Shown piece by piece: positions 17,120 to 26,500 of a stretch of DNA of 64,000 nt (the first letter of the stretch is position 1; every line of letters starts with the position of its first letter). The notes under the pieces are model-generated. The model was not told where the DNA came from. It saw only the letters and a list, made by a program, of their open reading frames with translations, and did no database searches. The position numbers were made by a program, and so were the translations under genes. Source of the stretch: Microbacterium sp. 3J1 (GTDB lineage: Bacteria > Actinomycetota > Actinomycetes > Actinomycetales > Microbacteriaceae). The stretch covers positions 62,001 through 126,000 of the forward strand of contig NZ_CDWI01000011.1 in NCBI RefSeq assembly GCF_001049495.1, written 5' to 3'.

Positions 17120-17750
17120 GGACATCGTCGTCATCGGCGCCGGAGGGTTCGGCCGGGAGACGCTCGACGTGATCGAGGCGATCAACGCCGCGAGTGATGA
17201 GCCTCGGTGGAACGTCGTGGGAGTACTGGACGACGCGGTCGGCGGTATTCACCTCGAGCGACTCGAGGCACGAAGCTACCGGCACTTGGGATCGATCACC
17301 GACAACAGGGAACTTCTCGATGAGGTGCCCCATGTCACCGCGATCGGCGATCCGAAGGTGCGCGCTGCGATTGACGAGCTGGTCGGTGGCACTCTGACGT
17401 CAGCCCTGATCCACCCGACCGCCGTCGTCGGATCCCGTACGACGATCGACGACGGCGTAGTGGTGTGCGCTGGCGCCCAGCTCTCGACCAATCTCATCGT
17501 CGGCGCGAACGTCCACATCAACCCCGGAGCGATCATCGGGCATGACACGGTGATCGACGAATTCGTCTCGATCAATCCGGGCGCCGTGGTGTCAGGAGAG
17601 GTGCACATCGAACGGGCCACCCTGATCGGTGCGGGCGCGGTCGTACTGCAGGGGTTGCGTATCGGAGCCGGTAGCCGCGTGGGCGCGGCGGCCTGCGTGA
17701 CGAAGGACGTGGCGACGGGTGCGACGGTCGTGGGGGTGCCGGCACGGTGA
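17112..17750 (+). CDS. Sugar O/N-acyltransferase of the PglD/NeuD family
   Basis: The protein (212 residues) begins with a Rossmann-like nucleotide-sugar-binding domain (IVVIGAGGFGRETLDVI) and ends in a left-handed beta-helix of hexapeptide repeats (from about residue 95 on: IHPTAVVG, GAIIGHDTVI, GAGAVVLQGL). The histidine of the GHD turn is the expected catalytic base. PglD acetylates UDP-4-amino sugars; placed after the dehydratase and aminotransferase, that is the likely role. The ATG overlaps the preceding gene by 8 bp, and the following GT4 gene overlaps by 4 bp (GTGA). Confidence 0.88.
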   Translation: MPEDIVVIGAGGFGRETLDVIEAINAASDEPRWNVVGVLDDAVGGIHLERLEARSYRHLGSITDNRELLDEVPHVTAIGDPKVRAAIDELVGGTLTSALIHPTAVVGSRTTIDDGVVVCAGAQLSTNLIVGANVHINPGAIIGHDTVIDEFVSINPGAVVSGEVHIERATLIGAGAVVLQGLRIGAGSRVGAAACVTKDVATGATVVGVPAR

Positions 17751-18910
17751 CCGCGCGCCGACTCTGCATCATGGTGACCAGCCCGATCACCGCGACGACT
17801 TTCCTCGGGGGCTATCTAAGGTTCCTTCGCGAGGATGGCTGGGACGTCACCCTCATCTGCGGTGATGGCCCGGGGGTGAGCGAGATGGCCTCGACGGCAG
17901 GCGTTACGTTCGCTCCTCTGGCGATGCGTCGTGAGCCGTCACCGGTCAGCGATCTGCGGTCGTTGGTGGGGGCGGTGCGATTGCTTCGCCGGATCCGGCC
18001 CGACGTCCTCGTCTACGCGACGCCGAAGGCCTCGCTCATCGGGTCGATCGCGGGACGCATCACCCGCGTCCCCCGACTCGTCTATGAGCTCTGGGGACTC
18101 CGCCTCGAAACCGCACAGGGAGTCGCGCGCCGTATCTTCGCTGCGCTCGAATCGACGACATCCCGGCTCTCCACCGTCGTGATCGCCAACAGTGCGAGTC
18201 TCGCCGATCGTGCTCGAGCTCTGGGCGTCAACGGCGGTCGCCGTGTGGTCGTCCTCGGCGCGGGGTCGTCCCACGGCGTCGACTCGGACTTCTTCATGCC
18301 AGGGGCGGGTTCGGCGGCTCTGTCTCCGGAGACCGCTCTGCGCCTCGGGGAAAGTGAGCGTGTGACGATCGGATTCATCGGTCGGATCCACCCCGACAAA
18401 GGAATCGACACGTTGATCGACGCTCTCCGAATCCTCGGCGAACGAGGACGAGCGATTCAGCTGCTCCTCGTCGGCGGTGACGACGGAGCCGTCCTCGACG
18501 AGGAACTCGAGCAGCTCCGAACGGTCGTACCGGTCCACATCGAAGGATTCGCGGCCGATGTCCGCGGTGCGTTGAGCGCGATGGACCTCCTGGTTCTGCC
18601 CAGCCGACGGGAAGGATTCCCGAACGTCGTGCTCGAAGCAGCGGCGATGGAGGTTCCCGCGGTCGTGTCGGATGCGACCGGATGCCGGGACTCCGTCGTC
18701 CACGGCGTCACCGGACGAATCGCAAGGACCGGTGATCCGGTATCACTGGCGGATGAGATAGACGCACTGCTCGTCGACGATGAGTCGAGGAGGCGCATCG
18801 GGCGGGCGGCACGGGCGAACGTGGTGCGCGACTTCGCCCAGAGGGACATCTGGGCCCTCCACTCGCGCGCCTGGCGCGCTGACATCGACGCTGTCGGTGC
18901 AACGGATTGA
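17747..18910 (+). CDS. GT4-family glycosyltransferase
   Basis: This 387-residue GT-B enzyme adds a sugar to the undecaprenyl-linked repeat unit in the cytoplasm. The N-terminal domain contains the GGYLRFLREDGWDV loop; the C-terminal domain has GFIGRIHPDKGIDTLIDAL and the donor-phosphate region PSRREGFPNVVLEAAAMEVPAV with the family E-x7-E pattern. GTG overlaps the previous stop. Several stretches here use less GC-rich codons than the flanking core genes, as does the region up to about 24 kb. This may point to horizontal origin. Donor and acceptor are unknown. Confidence 0.9.
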   Translation: MTARRLCIMVTSPITATTFLGGYLRFLREDGWDVTLICGDGPGVSEMASTAGVTFAPLAMRREPSPVSDLRSLVGAVRLLRRIRPDVLVYATPKASLIGSIAGRITRVPRLVYELWGLRLETAQGVARRIFAALESTTSRLSTVVIANSASLADRARALGVNGGRRVVVLGAGSSHGVDSDFFMPGAGSAALSPETALRLGESERVTIGFIGRIHPDKGIDTLIDALRILGERGRAIQLLLVGGDDGAVLDEELEQLRTVVPVHIEGFAADVRGALSAMDLLVLPSRREGFPNVVLEAAAMEVPAVVSDATGCRDSVVHGVTGRIARTGDPVSLADEIDALLVDDESRRRIGRAARANVVRDFAQRDIWALHSRAWRADIDAVGATD

Positions 18911-18929
18911 TGCGAGACTGACCGTGACG

Positions 18930-20252
18930 ATGACTTCTTCGAGCCGACCCACAACCGACACTGCCCGCCCCGCGGGGCATACGTCCCAGCTGCTTCTGAT
19001 CCTCGGCTGCGCACTGGGGCTCTTCCTCAATCACTCGACGGTCGTCGAAGGTGTGAACGTCTCGATCGCCGACGCGTTCCTGGTGATTCTCGTATTCGCT
19101 CTCGCGGCTCATCGACGGCTGGTGATTCCTCCGTTCGTCCTCGTGTTCTTCCTCGCCGTCGTGGCGATCGCCGGAGTGACGGCCGCCGTTCTCACGCCGA
19201 TCCTCTTCGGCGTAGACGCGGGTACGGCGATCCTCTCGGACATCCTCAAGATGCTCGTCTCGTTCGGCTACCTGATCTGCGGGATCGGAGTCGCGATGGC
19301 CGGGATCCACATGTCGGTGCTGCGTTGGTTCGCGATCGGCGCTTCCGCTGTCGCGGCGCTCGGTATCGTCATCGAGGTCGTCGGCATCCCGGCGCTGAGG
19401 GCGACCATGTACTACGGCGGAGCTCGCTACCGCGGATTCATGGTCGACCCGAACTACTGGGCGGTCCTCGCGTGTGCCGCCTTGGCCTTCCTCGTCCGCG
19501 ACTCCACGATGCGCCTCGCCCTCCGACTCCCGATGATCCTCAGCTTGATCGTGTCCGTGCTGCTCTCGGGCTCAAAGACAGGGTTGATCACCATGTCGGT
19601 GCTTTTCGCCGTGCTCGTGATCGACTCCGTGCGCAAGTCGAGGTTGAAGGTCGAGATCGCACTTCTCTTCGTTGGCGTCGGGGTCGCTGTCACCGTCGCC
19701 TGGGGGGCGATCACGCAGGCGGTGAACGGGGTGGTGAATCAGTATGTGGAGGTTTTCCCTCAGCTCCAGAGGGTCTCGCTGCTGATCGAGGACCCAATCG
19801 GTGCGATCAGCGAGGGTGGCTCCGGGCGCGCGGATACGTGGGAATCGGGGCTGACGATGGTAGAACGGTCACCGGTGTTCGGGGTAGGGATCGGGTCATA
19901 TCGTGCGGTCAACGGCTCCCTGTTCGGTGAGACCACAGTCGCTCACAACACCTACCTGCAACTGGCCGCTGAGTGGGGCTTGCCCCTGGCCATCCTGTTT
20001 CTCGGATGGATGGGGGTTCTGCTCGTGCGTGCGACGAGGATGTCCGGGGAGGACTCGGCGGCGGACGATGCGCTCGTGGTGCGGAACATGATCATCGTCT
20101 TCCTGATCGGTTCCTTCTCGCTCTCACTCAACAACGCGCGAATGTTCTGGCTGTTCGTCGGCGTCCTCATCTACTTGGTGTATCAGCAGCGCTGGGGTGC
20201 CGAAGGGAAGAAGGACGCCGCGCGCCACGGCATCGGCACTCAGGGAGCATGA
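18930..20252 (+). CDS. O-antigen ligase/polymerase (Wzy-like) membrane protein
   Basis: The 440-residue protein has about ten to twelve hydrophobic helices and a large extracytoplasmic loop near residue 300. The motif GRADTWESGLTMVERSPVFGVG, followed by AHNTYLQLAAEWG, matches the Wzy_C/WaaL family. It probably polymerises lipid-linked repeat units on the outer face of the membrane. The ATG at 18930 is taken as the start; a GTG two codons earlier (18924) is equally possible. It begins 19 bp after the GT4 gene and ends 1 bp before the GT2 start, so it belongs to the same operon. Confidence 0.85.
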   Translation: MTSSSRPTTDTARPAGHTSQLLLILGCALGLFLNHSTVVEGVNVSIADAFLVILVFALAAHRRLVIPPFVLVFFLAVVAIAGVTAAVLTPILFGVDAGTAILSDILKMLVSFGYLICGIGVAMAGIHMSVLRWFAIGASAVAALGIVIEVVGIPALRATMYYGGARYRGFMVDPNYWAVLACAALAFLVRDSTMRLALRLPMILSLIVSVLLSGSKTGLITMSVLFAVLVIDSVRKSRLKVEIALLFVGVGVAVTVAWGAITQAVNGVVNQYVEVFPQLQRVSLLIEDPIGAISEGGSGRADTWESGLTMVERSPVFGVGIGSYRAVNGSLFGETTVAHNTYLQLAAEWGLPLAILFLGWMGVLLVRATRMSGEDSAADDALVVRNMIIVFLIGSFSLSLNNARMFWLFVGVLIYLVYQQRWGAEGKKDAARHGIGTQGA

Positions 20253-20253
20253 C

Positions 20254-21087
20254 GTGAGCGGTTCTTCTCGGGGCATCGAGTCCGTGAGCGTCGTGATTCC
20301 GCATTTCAACGCGTCACAGACTCTCGGGCGCGCTCTGGAATCGATCCTCAATCAGACCAGGGCAGTCGACGAGATCATCGTCGTCGATGATGCCTCTGCG
20401 CCGGACGAGCGGGAAGCCGCGCAACGGATCGTCGACTCCTGTACCGGCGCGCGACTGATCTCACTCGATCAGAACGGCGGGCCCGCCCACGCGAGGAACG
20501 TCGGGTGGGACGATGCCTCAGGAGACTGGGTGGCGTTCCTTGACTCTGACGACGCCTGGCATTCGAGGAAGCTCGAGGCACAGTTCGCGCTCGCCGACGG
20601 AGCAGGAGTGCAGCCCCAGATGCTCGCCGGTCGTACCGTTCAGGTGACTGCGCAGGAAGAGCTCGAGTCCATGTCGCTGAACGGCGCAACATCCGCGCAT
20701 ATGGTGAGCAAGCGCGACCTCTTGATCCGGAATCGGATGTCGACGCCCAGCGTCGTGGTGCGCCGCGACCTCGGCCTGCGCTTCTCCGCGGGCCGACGAT
20801 ACTCCGAGGACTACGAGCTGTGGTTGTCGATCGCCGGATTCGGCCATACGATCCTGTTCGTGGATGCGCCGGTGGCCGCCATCTTCAAGGCCCCGTACGG
20901 TGATTCCGGACTGTCGTCGCGAATCTGGCCGATGATCGCGGGCGAGTTCCAGGCATACATCGGTGCTCGGAGGATCGGCGCGCTGAGCGGTGTCGAGGCG
21001 TTCCTGGGCATCACGATCTCCGCGGCCCGGGCGGCCGTCCGAGTCGCCAGGCTTGTCGGACGCAGACTGATGCGCGGCGCTCGATGA
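20254..21087 (+). CDS. GT2-family glycosyltransferase
   Basis: This 277-residue GT-A enzyme has the N-terminal SVVIPHFNASQTLGRALESILNQT signature, IIVVDDASAPDE for UDP-sugar binding, and FLDSDDAWHSRKLE as its metal-binding DxD. The acceptor-side loop SEDYELWLSI carries the ED pair of the likely catalytic base. It adds one sugar of the repeat unit in the cytoplasm. The GTG at 20254 is supported by GGGAG at 20243-20247, 6 nt upstream. The following flippase gene overlaps by 4 bp (ATGA). Confidence 0.9.
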   Translation: MSGSSRGIESVSVVIPHFNASQTLGRALESILNQTRAVDEIIVVDDASAPDEREAAQRIVDSCTGARLISLDQNGGPAHARNVGWDDASGDWVAFLDSDDAWHSRKLEAQFALADGAGVQPQMLAGRTVQVTAQEELESMSLNGATSAHMVSKRDLLIRNRMSTPSVVVRRDLGLRFSAGRRYSEDYELWLSIAGFGHTILFVDAPVAAIFKAPYGDSGLSSRIWPMIAGEFQAYIGARRIGALSGVEAFLGITISAARAAVRVARLVGRRLMRGAR

Positions 21088-22271
21088 GCCGAATGGGCGG
21101 GGCCCTCCTCGCTGTCGGCTCGATGAGTTGGGCGGTCGCACAGTGGCTCCTCGTCTGGATGTTCGCACGGTTCGCCGGCGGAGCGGACGCCGTCGGTGAA
21201 TATGCGTTGGTGCTCTCCATCGCCACGCCCGTGTTCACCGTCGCTCAGTTCGGGCTGCGCACCGTCTACCTCAGCCTGCGGGTCGAGTACCCGTGGCGCA
21301 CCTATCTGACGCTCAGAGTGATCGGCACCACAGCAGCGACCGCACTTCTCATCGCTTATTTCGTCGCCACCGAGGCTGCGGATCCCGCAGTATGGGCGGC
21401 TCTGCTCGCCGTGAAAGTCGCGGACCTCTTCTTCGACCTGTGGCAGGCTCGCATCCAGCGCACGAATCGGCTTGCCGCTCTCGGAGTGCTGAACATCGCC
21501 AACAGCGTGGGCACGATCGCGCTCGCCGGAGTGGCTCTGGCAACGACGGGGTCAGTCGCGGTGGCACTGGCGGCATCCGCATTGGTCTCGATCGGCGTCG
21601 CCCTCGCCGGTAGGCAACTCGCTGCCTCACGACCGTCCGAATCGCACGGTGATCGCGGGTATCGCGAGATTCTCCGGGCGGGGGCACCGACAACCGTGTC
21701 GGAGTCGCTCGCGGCCTTCGCGAGCTATCTTCCTGTCCTGGTGCTCTCGCTTCTTGCAGATGAGACGCTCGTCGGCGTCTTCGCCGCGGCCGCGTACATA
21801 CTCACCTTCGCCAACCTGGTGGGGGCGATCCTGAAGAACGTGCTGATCACGCCCTTCCGCCAGACGCTCGAGAGCGTGGGGGAGGATCACGTCCGGCACC
21901 GCGCTCACCGTCTCGCCCTCGGGCTTGGCGCAGCGAGCTCCGTCGCGGCGTTGACGGTGGCTCTCTTCGGGGGGCCGGTACTCCGCGTGATCTACGGACC
22001 TGAGTTCGAGATGCCCGAAGTGCCTCTGATTCTCCTCGCAGTGGCGGTCATCCCCATCGCGTCGTCGTACATCTACAGCACGTTCCTGAACGTGACGCAT
22101 CGATTCTCGGGCCAGGCGTGGATCTGGGTTCTCGCGCTGACGATCGGAATCCTCGCGGGCGCTATCTCCGCGGTGGTGGGTGTCGGACCGCTCGAGACCG
22201 CGTGTGCTGTCGCTCTCGCGTCGAGTTGGGCGCGCTTCGGAGGCGCTCTTATCCTCGCCTGCCGACGCTGA
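21084..22271 (+). CDS. Wzx-type oligosaccharide flippase (MOP superfamily)
   Basis: The 395-residue protein has about eleven to twelve hydrophobic helices, including LRAGAPTTVSESLAAFASYLPVLVLS at the start of the second half, where polysaccharide flippases have a pseudo-repeat. It should move the finished undecaprenyl-diphosphate repeat unit across the membrane for the polymerase at 18930-20252. The ATG overlaps the stop of the GT2 gene. It is the last plus-strand gene of the operon that began at 13519, and its stop codon forms part of a convergent hairpin at 22269-22332. Confidence 0.85.
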   Translation: MSRMGGALLAVGSMSWAVAQWLLVWMFARFAGGADAVGEYALVLSIATPVFTVAQFGLRTVYLSLRVEYPWRTYLTLRVIGTTAATALLIAYFVATEAADPAVWAALLAVKVADLFFDLWQARIQRTNRLAALGVLNIANSVGTIALAGVALATTGSVAVALAASALVSIGVALAGRQLAASRPSESHGDRGYREILRAGAPTTVSESLAAFASYLPVLVLSLLADETLVGVFAAAAYILTFANLVGAILKNVLITPFRQTLESVGEDHVRHRAHRLALGLGAASSVAALTVALFGGPVLRVIYGPEFEMPEVPLILLAVAVIPIASSYIYSTFLNVTHRFSGQAWIWVLALTIGILAGAISAVVGVGPLETACAVALASSWARFGGALILACRR

Positions 22272-22332
22272 TCGGTCAGGCTGCGTTCAACGGGGTCTCA
22301 TCTCGTAGTCGCCTGCCTAGACGCAGCGATCA
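22269..22332. terminator. Composite hairpin between convergent flippase and acyltransferase genes
   Basis: TGATC (22269-22273) pairs with GATCA (22328-22332), and GCTGCGT (22280-22286) with ACGCAGC (22321-22327), separated by a small bulge on one side. The two stop codons are inside the outer arms. The position suits a bidirectional terminator, though the 34-nt loop is long. Confidence 0.45.
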
Positions 22333-23433
22333 ATCGCGAGAGGGGGGCGAGCCATCCCGGCCGGTAGACCTCGAGCTCTCGTGCGATCTCCCGCCCCGAT
22401 CGGCCAGCGCCGTGAGACGGCCGATCGTGCGGTCGAAGAACGGGTACCAGACCGGGCGCATCCATCGCTCGACCACGACATGAAGGGCGTATGCCAGGAG
22501 CGCGACGAAGCCGATGACCAGGAGCGTGACGATTACCTTGTTCTGCTCGTCCGCGAAGGCGCTGATGAGCAGGTATCCGATGTACGCGTGCAAGAGGTAC
22601 AGAGGGTAGGTGAGCTGACCGGCGAGGCGTGAACCGGGCAGTCTCAGCGCCGATACCCGCGCGCTGAGGGTGGCGAGGATGATCCCGTAGGCGCCCACGC
22701 AGATGACGGCGACGATGACGATGTCGAGACCTCTGTCCGCGCCGGTTCCGAGCTGGAAGGGCAATGCTGCGCCGACGCCACCCGCAAGTCCCGCCACGCG
22801 CAGCGGGGACCATCCGGATCGGCGGATGGCTGAGATCACGGCTCCGATCGCGAACAGCGCGAAATAGCCGCCGAGGAGCGGAAAACTTCGCAGCGAAGGC
22901 GCTACCAGAGAGACGGCTCCCATCGCGATGGCCCAGACGCACATGATCACGTCGAGCCGCCGCCCTTGGCGAGCGAGGATGATGACGAACACCATCGAGT
23001 AGAACGCGAGCTCGTATGCCAGTGTCCAGTATGCGCCGTCCACGAACGGCTGTCGGAACAGCTGAGGCACCATGGTGGTGTTCGCGGCGAACTGCCACCC
23101 CGTGACAGTGATACGACTGCCGCCGAGAACCAGGATGAAGCATGCGGTGATCGACATGGCCACCCAGAACGCCGGATAGAGACGGACAGCCCGGCCCACC
23201 ACGAACTGTCGCGCTGTCTTTCCCACGGCCGAGCTCGCGATCACGAAGCCGCTGATGATGAAGAAGACATCGACTCCGAGATACCCGTACCGCGCGATCT
23301 CACCGAGCACCGGGGTCTGGGTGATGGAGTCGATCTTTCCGTTGGCGATGCCGTTATAGAAGTAGTGGAACACCACCACGGACAGGGCGGCGAGGCCGCG
23401 CATCATGTCGACGATCTCGATCCGATCGCTCAT
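22330..23433 (-). CDS. OafA/YrhL-type membrane acyltransferase
   Basis: The 367-residue integral membrane protein has about ten helices and belongs to the acyltransferase-3 family, which O-acetylates (or otherwise acylates) surface polysaccharides. The start contains the hallmark RGLAALSVVVFHYFYNG with the conserved histidine, then GVDVFFIISGFVIASS, RLYPAFWVAM and SLAYELAFYSM-like (WTLAYELAFY) motifs. It has no periplasmic SGNH domain, so it is the short form. It lies 39 bp downstream of the pyruvyltransferase gene on the minus strand. Together these two genes would decorate the polymer made by the convergent operon. Confidence 0.9.
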   Translation of the reverse strand: MSDRIEIVDMMRGLAALSVVVFHYFYNGIANGKIDSITQTPVLGEIARYGYLGVDVFFIISGFVIASSAVGKTARQFVVGRAVRLYPAFWVAMSITACFILVLGGSRITVTGWQFAANTTMVPQLFRQPFVDGAYWTLAYELAFYSMVFVIILARQGRRLDVIMCVWAIAMGAVSLVAPSLRSFPLLGGYFALFAIGAVISAIRRSGWSPLRVAGLAGGVGAALPFQLGTGADRGLDIVIVAVICVGAYGIILATLSARVSALRLPGSRLAGQLTYPLYLLHAYIGYLLISAFADEQNKVIVTLLVIGFVALLAYALHVVVERWMRPVWYPFFDRTIGRLTALADRGGRSHESSRSTGRDGSPPSRD

Positions 23434-23472
23434 GATCCGACCGGGGCATCGACGGCGAGGTCAGCCGAGAGT

Positions 23473-24480
23473 TCAGCGGACATCGAAGCGCAGAGCATCG
23501 ATCGTCGATGCCCTGTAGGTGTCGGGTGAGACGCCCCATTCAGTGCGGCCGTCGAGTGTACGAGAAGCGGCTTCTCTGGTCTCTTCGTCTGCCGTGAGGG
23601 AGTCTCGCAGGTAACGTTGCGGAAGCCCGATATCTCCTGCGAAGTCGGTGATCTTCTGGTGATGGCTGAGTGCGAGCACGGGGACATCGCAGAGGTAGGC
23701 GACGATGACCCCGTGCAGCCGCTGCGACCACACCGCGCGGGAGCGGGCGATGACGTCGATGGTCTGGTCCAGGGTCTCGAAACCGAGCACCTCGATGTCC
23801 CCGTGCACCGCGCTGAGTCGATCTCCGAGCTCGCGCGACCATTCGAGATCGCCATGCGACCTGCGAACGTTGAGCGCCAGCAGCTTCACCGGGAGCGACA
23901 CGTCGGCGAGCAGCGCACGGAGGAGGGAGGCGACGTCCTCGATACTCGCCCGGGAATCGCGAGAGACACAGATGGTGAGGTGGTTGCGTTCTTCGCGTGG
24001 AATGGTGGGCATCGGGTAGAGCGCAGCGAGATCCCCGCCGACCACGACAGGGTCTGGGAACCTCTCTTGAGAGGCGCTGTCCCTGACGACCACCCGGCGC
24101 ATGCCTGAGATGTACTTGCGCACCCTTTCACGTGCGTCCGGTGATCGCCACGGGCCGAGCGACACGCCGAGGGCTTCGATGGACTGACCCCGCTTCTGGA
24201 GGCGACCGCGGAGCCGCTGAGTGCCTCTGACATCCTCGAGAACCGATCCACCGCACAGGGCGACGGTGTCGGCCCAGACGGCGCCGAGCAGAGTCTCGAC
24301 GATACGCGTGGCTCGGCCCACCGGCCCCAGATTCTGGTGCAGCACCCGCGGCGCTACGAACGAGCGGACTCGTGCGCCCTTTCCCCAGAGCACTTCTCGG
24401 TTCCGCTGAATGGCGGCGCGGAAAAGCTCATCGCCGAAGTTGTCCCAGCCGTAATAGCCGACCGCATGTACGCGACGCAT
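23473..24480 (-). CDS. Polysaccharide pyruvyl transferase family protein
   Basis: The 335-residue protein resembles CsaB/EpsO-type enzymes that move pyruvate from phosphoenolpyruvate onto a glycan sugar as a ketal, giving it negative charge. Family features: the opening GYYGWDNFGDELF, LCGGSVLEDV in the middle, VVVRDSASQERF, VVGGDLAALYP, and SQRLHGVIVAYLCDVPVLALSHHQKI near the C-terminus with the conserved RxH. The ATG at 24480 is chosen for GAGG 6 nt upstream and for matching the family N-terminus. It follows the DUF4012 gene by 14 bp. Confidence 0.88.
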   Translation of the reverse strand: MRRVHAVGYYGWDNFGDELFRAAIQRNREVLWGKGARVRSFVAPRVLHQNLGPVGRATRIVETLLGAVWADTVALCGGSVLEDVRGTQRLRGRLQKRGQSIEALGVSLGPWRSPDARERVRKYISGMRRVVVRDSASQERFPDPVVVGGDLAALYPMPTIPREERNHLTICVSRDSRASIEDVASLLRALLADVSLPVKLLALNVRRSHGDLEWSRELGDRLSAVHGDIEVLGFETLDQTIDVIARSRAVWSQRLHGVIVAYLCDVPVLALSHHQKITDFAGDIGLPQRYLRDSLTADEETREAASRTLDGRTEWGVSPDTYRASTIDALRFDVR

Positions 24481-24494
24481 CGTGGTCCTCGATC

Positions 24495-26399
24495 TCACTG
24501 ACATTTCGGCGACACTTCGACCGCAGTGTCGCGCACCATGGGCGTATGCCAGACGGAAACCGGGCCGTAGGCGGGGTCGACACCGTCGAATGTGACCTGG
24601 AGGACATGTGAGTCGGCGAGGGTGTTGCGCACCTCGACGAGGGCGACGGGGCGCCCGAGGTGGGTGCCCTGAGAGACGATGTTGCCCGGAGCACCGTCCA
24701 CCGTAGCGGTGCCGAGCGTGGCGTTCGTCGGACCGTAGACCGCTACGAAGCTGCTGATGTCCGCAGGGTCGAAGTAGGGGCCTGTGATGTACCACGGCAG
24801 ATCTTCGGCCTGTTCGGCGGTCAGGTTCGAGGCGAGCGAGACTGTGCTCGTGACAGTCGATCCCGACGTGCACACGGCTATCCCCATGTCGAGGTAGTAG
24901 CTCTTCTTCGACCCGGTGTTGTCGTTGACGTAGACGCCGACCGTCGTCTGATCGGGGCCGTCGGCGGCCATCGTTCCGCCGAACCTCGAGTGACCGATGA
25001 GCTCGGTCTGCGTCGGGTCCGAGCTCGTGTACAAGAGGCGGCCTTCGTCAGCGGCCCTGCCCACGGCGGAGATGAACGGGACGACATCGAATGCTCCGCC
25101 CGTGACGGCTCCGAACACGGCGGTGGCTGCCGATCCGAAGAAGGCGTTCTGTTCGAAGATGTCGTCGTAGCGGAAGTACACCTCGTTGAGCAGAAGTGAC
25201 GCGGCATTCTCGGCGGAGAGCGTGTCACCGGTCGGAAGCTGAATCGGGCCCGTGGCTCCGAGGATGTAGGAAAGCGCGATGGGGTCGACCGACATCACAC
25301 CCTCGAACTGGGTGTCGTCGATCTGCTTCCACCATTGCTGCATGATCGCGGCAGCCTCGGGAAAGTTCGGGATCATCGTGAGATCCGGCGTGTACCGGCC
25401 GATCTTGTCGCCGTAGATGGCGACCGCTTCAGGGTCGACGGGCGCAACGAGTTCAGGTAGCCCCTGAGGGAAATCAGAGCTGTTCACGATCTTCGTCACC
25501 GAGAGGCGCCCCCCATCGGTTTGCACGACGACGAAGACAGCAGCATTGCCTCCGAGGCTCCGAGCCTCGGAGTTGCCCTGGAGCATGAGGAGGTACTCGC
25601 GAGGACCGCTTGCTCCGAGCGCGTCGGGAAGGACGCCGGCCAGATCGTTCACCGGGGCGATGATCGACTGCGCGTCCCCGAGCGCATCGTCGAGCTGCTT
25701 CACCCCTGACGCGACCTGGGGGATCAGCGCACCCTGGTCGATGGGCGCGACCGCGGCGAGCGCTTCATCAATTCCCGCATCCATCTGAGCAGCTACGCCG
25801 GAGAGCTGAGCGACGGCGTTCAGGTCGAGGCCACCGCCCTTCGGGAGGAGCGATGCCAGGGTCAGCGCACTGGCCGGACCGACGACATCGGTTGAGAGCT
25901 GGTCGGTCACCTCGGCGACCGTGCGAACGGCCCGCAGGTCATCGCCCAGGAACGGCATCGCTTCGGCGAATGCCCACGCGCGCCCCTTCGTGCCGGCGAC
26001 AGCCGCATCCGTGTGCTGACTCAGCCGGGCAGCGGCGGCGACCGCCGCGTCCGTCTCGCCCGCGAGAACGGCACGCTGGACTTCGCGGACCTCGGTCATG
26101 GACGACTCCAGATGCCCGCGTACGTTCATGGCCTGGTCGTAGACCCGCTTGCCGACGAACGCCGCCGCTGCCAGCAGGCCGAGAAGCACCAGCAGGGCAA
26201 GTACCCAGATCCACCACTTCGTCTTCTTTTTCTTCGGCTCGCCGTCCGCATCGCGCCGTGCGCGGTCTTCTGACGTCGGATGCGGGGTGGTGAGCTCGTC
26301 GAGGAAGGAGTTCTGTTCCTGCCCGTCCATCGGGGTCGACGTAGCGTGTCGCTGTGCGCGCGCCTGCCGGCGGTTGATGGGCGGGTTCTCGTTACTCAC
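24495..26399 (-). CDS. DUF4012 domain-containing membrane protein
   Basis: The 634-residue protein has a hydrophilic N-terminus (~60 residues), a KKKKTKWW basic patch, one membrane helix (about 61-82), then a large extracytoplasmic part. That part starts helical (residues 85-260) and continues into the DUF4012 domain, with EYLLMLQGNSEARSLGGN, the conserved NxxEAR motif, and YFRYDDIFEQNAFF. DUF4012 proteins often sit in actinobacterial exopolysaccharide clusters and their activity is not established. The GTG at 26399 is the most upstream start that stays clear of galE and has GAGG just before it. An ATG at 26330 is possible. Its place before the pyruvyl- and acyltransferase genes suggests a wall or glycan assembly role. 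Confidence 0.8.
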   Translation of the reverse strand: MSNENPPINRRQARAQRHATSTPMDGQEQNSFLDELTTPHPTSEDRARRDADGEPKKKKTKWWIWVLALLVLLGLLAAAAFVGKRVYDQAMNVRGHLESSMTEVREVQRAVLAGETDAAVAAAARLSQHTDAAVAGTKGRAWAFAEAMPFLGDDLRAVRTVAEVTDQLSTDVVGPASALTLASLLPKGGGLDLNAVAQLSGVAAQMDAGIDEALAAVAPIDQGALIPQVASGVKQLDDALGDAQSIIAPVNDLAGVLPDALGASGPREYLLMLQGNSEARSLGGNAAVFVVVQTDGGRLSVTKIVNSSDFPQGLPELVAPVDPEAVAIYGDKIGRYTPDLTMIPNFPEAAAIMQQWWKQIDDTQFEGVMSVDPIALSYILGATGPIQLPTGDTLSAENAASLLLNEVYFRYDDIFEQNAFFGSAATAVFGAVTGGAFDVVPFISAVGRAADEGRLLYTSSDPTQTELIGHSRFGGTMAADGPDQTTVGVYVNDNTGSKKSYYLDMGIAVCTSGSTVTSTVSLASNLTAEQAEDLPWYITGPYFDPADISSFVAVYGPTNATLGTATVDGAPGNIVSQGTHLGRPVALVEVRNTLADSHVLQVTFDGVDPAYGPVSVWHTPMVRDTAVEVSPKCQ

Positions 26400-26500
26400 C
26401 GCCTCATTCAAGCATGGGTGTCGAGGTCGGGCTGTCAGGTGATCCGCCGGATCAGGGGCGCGAGGATGGAAAGCGTGATGCGGCGGGCCGAGGCCTCTGC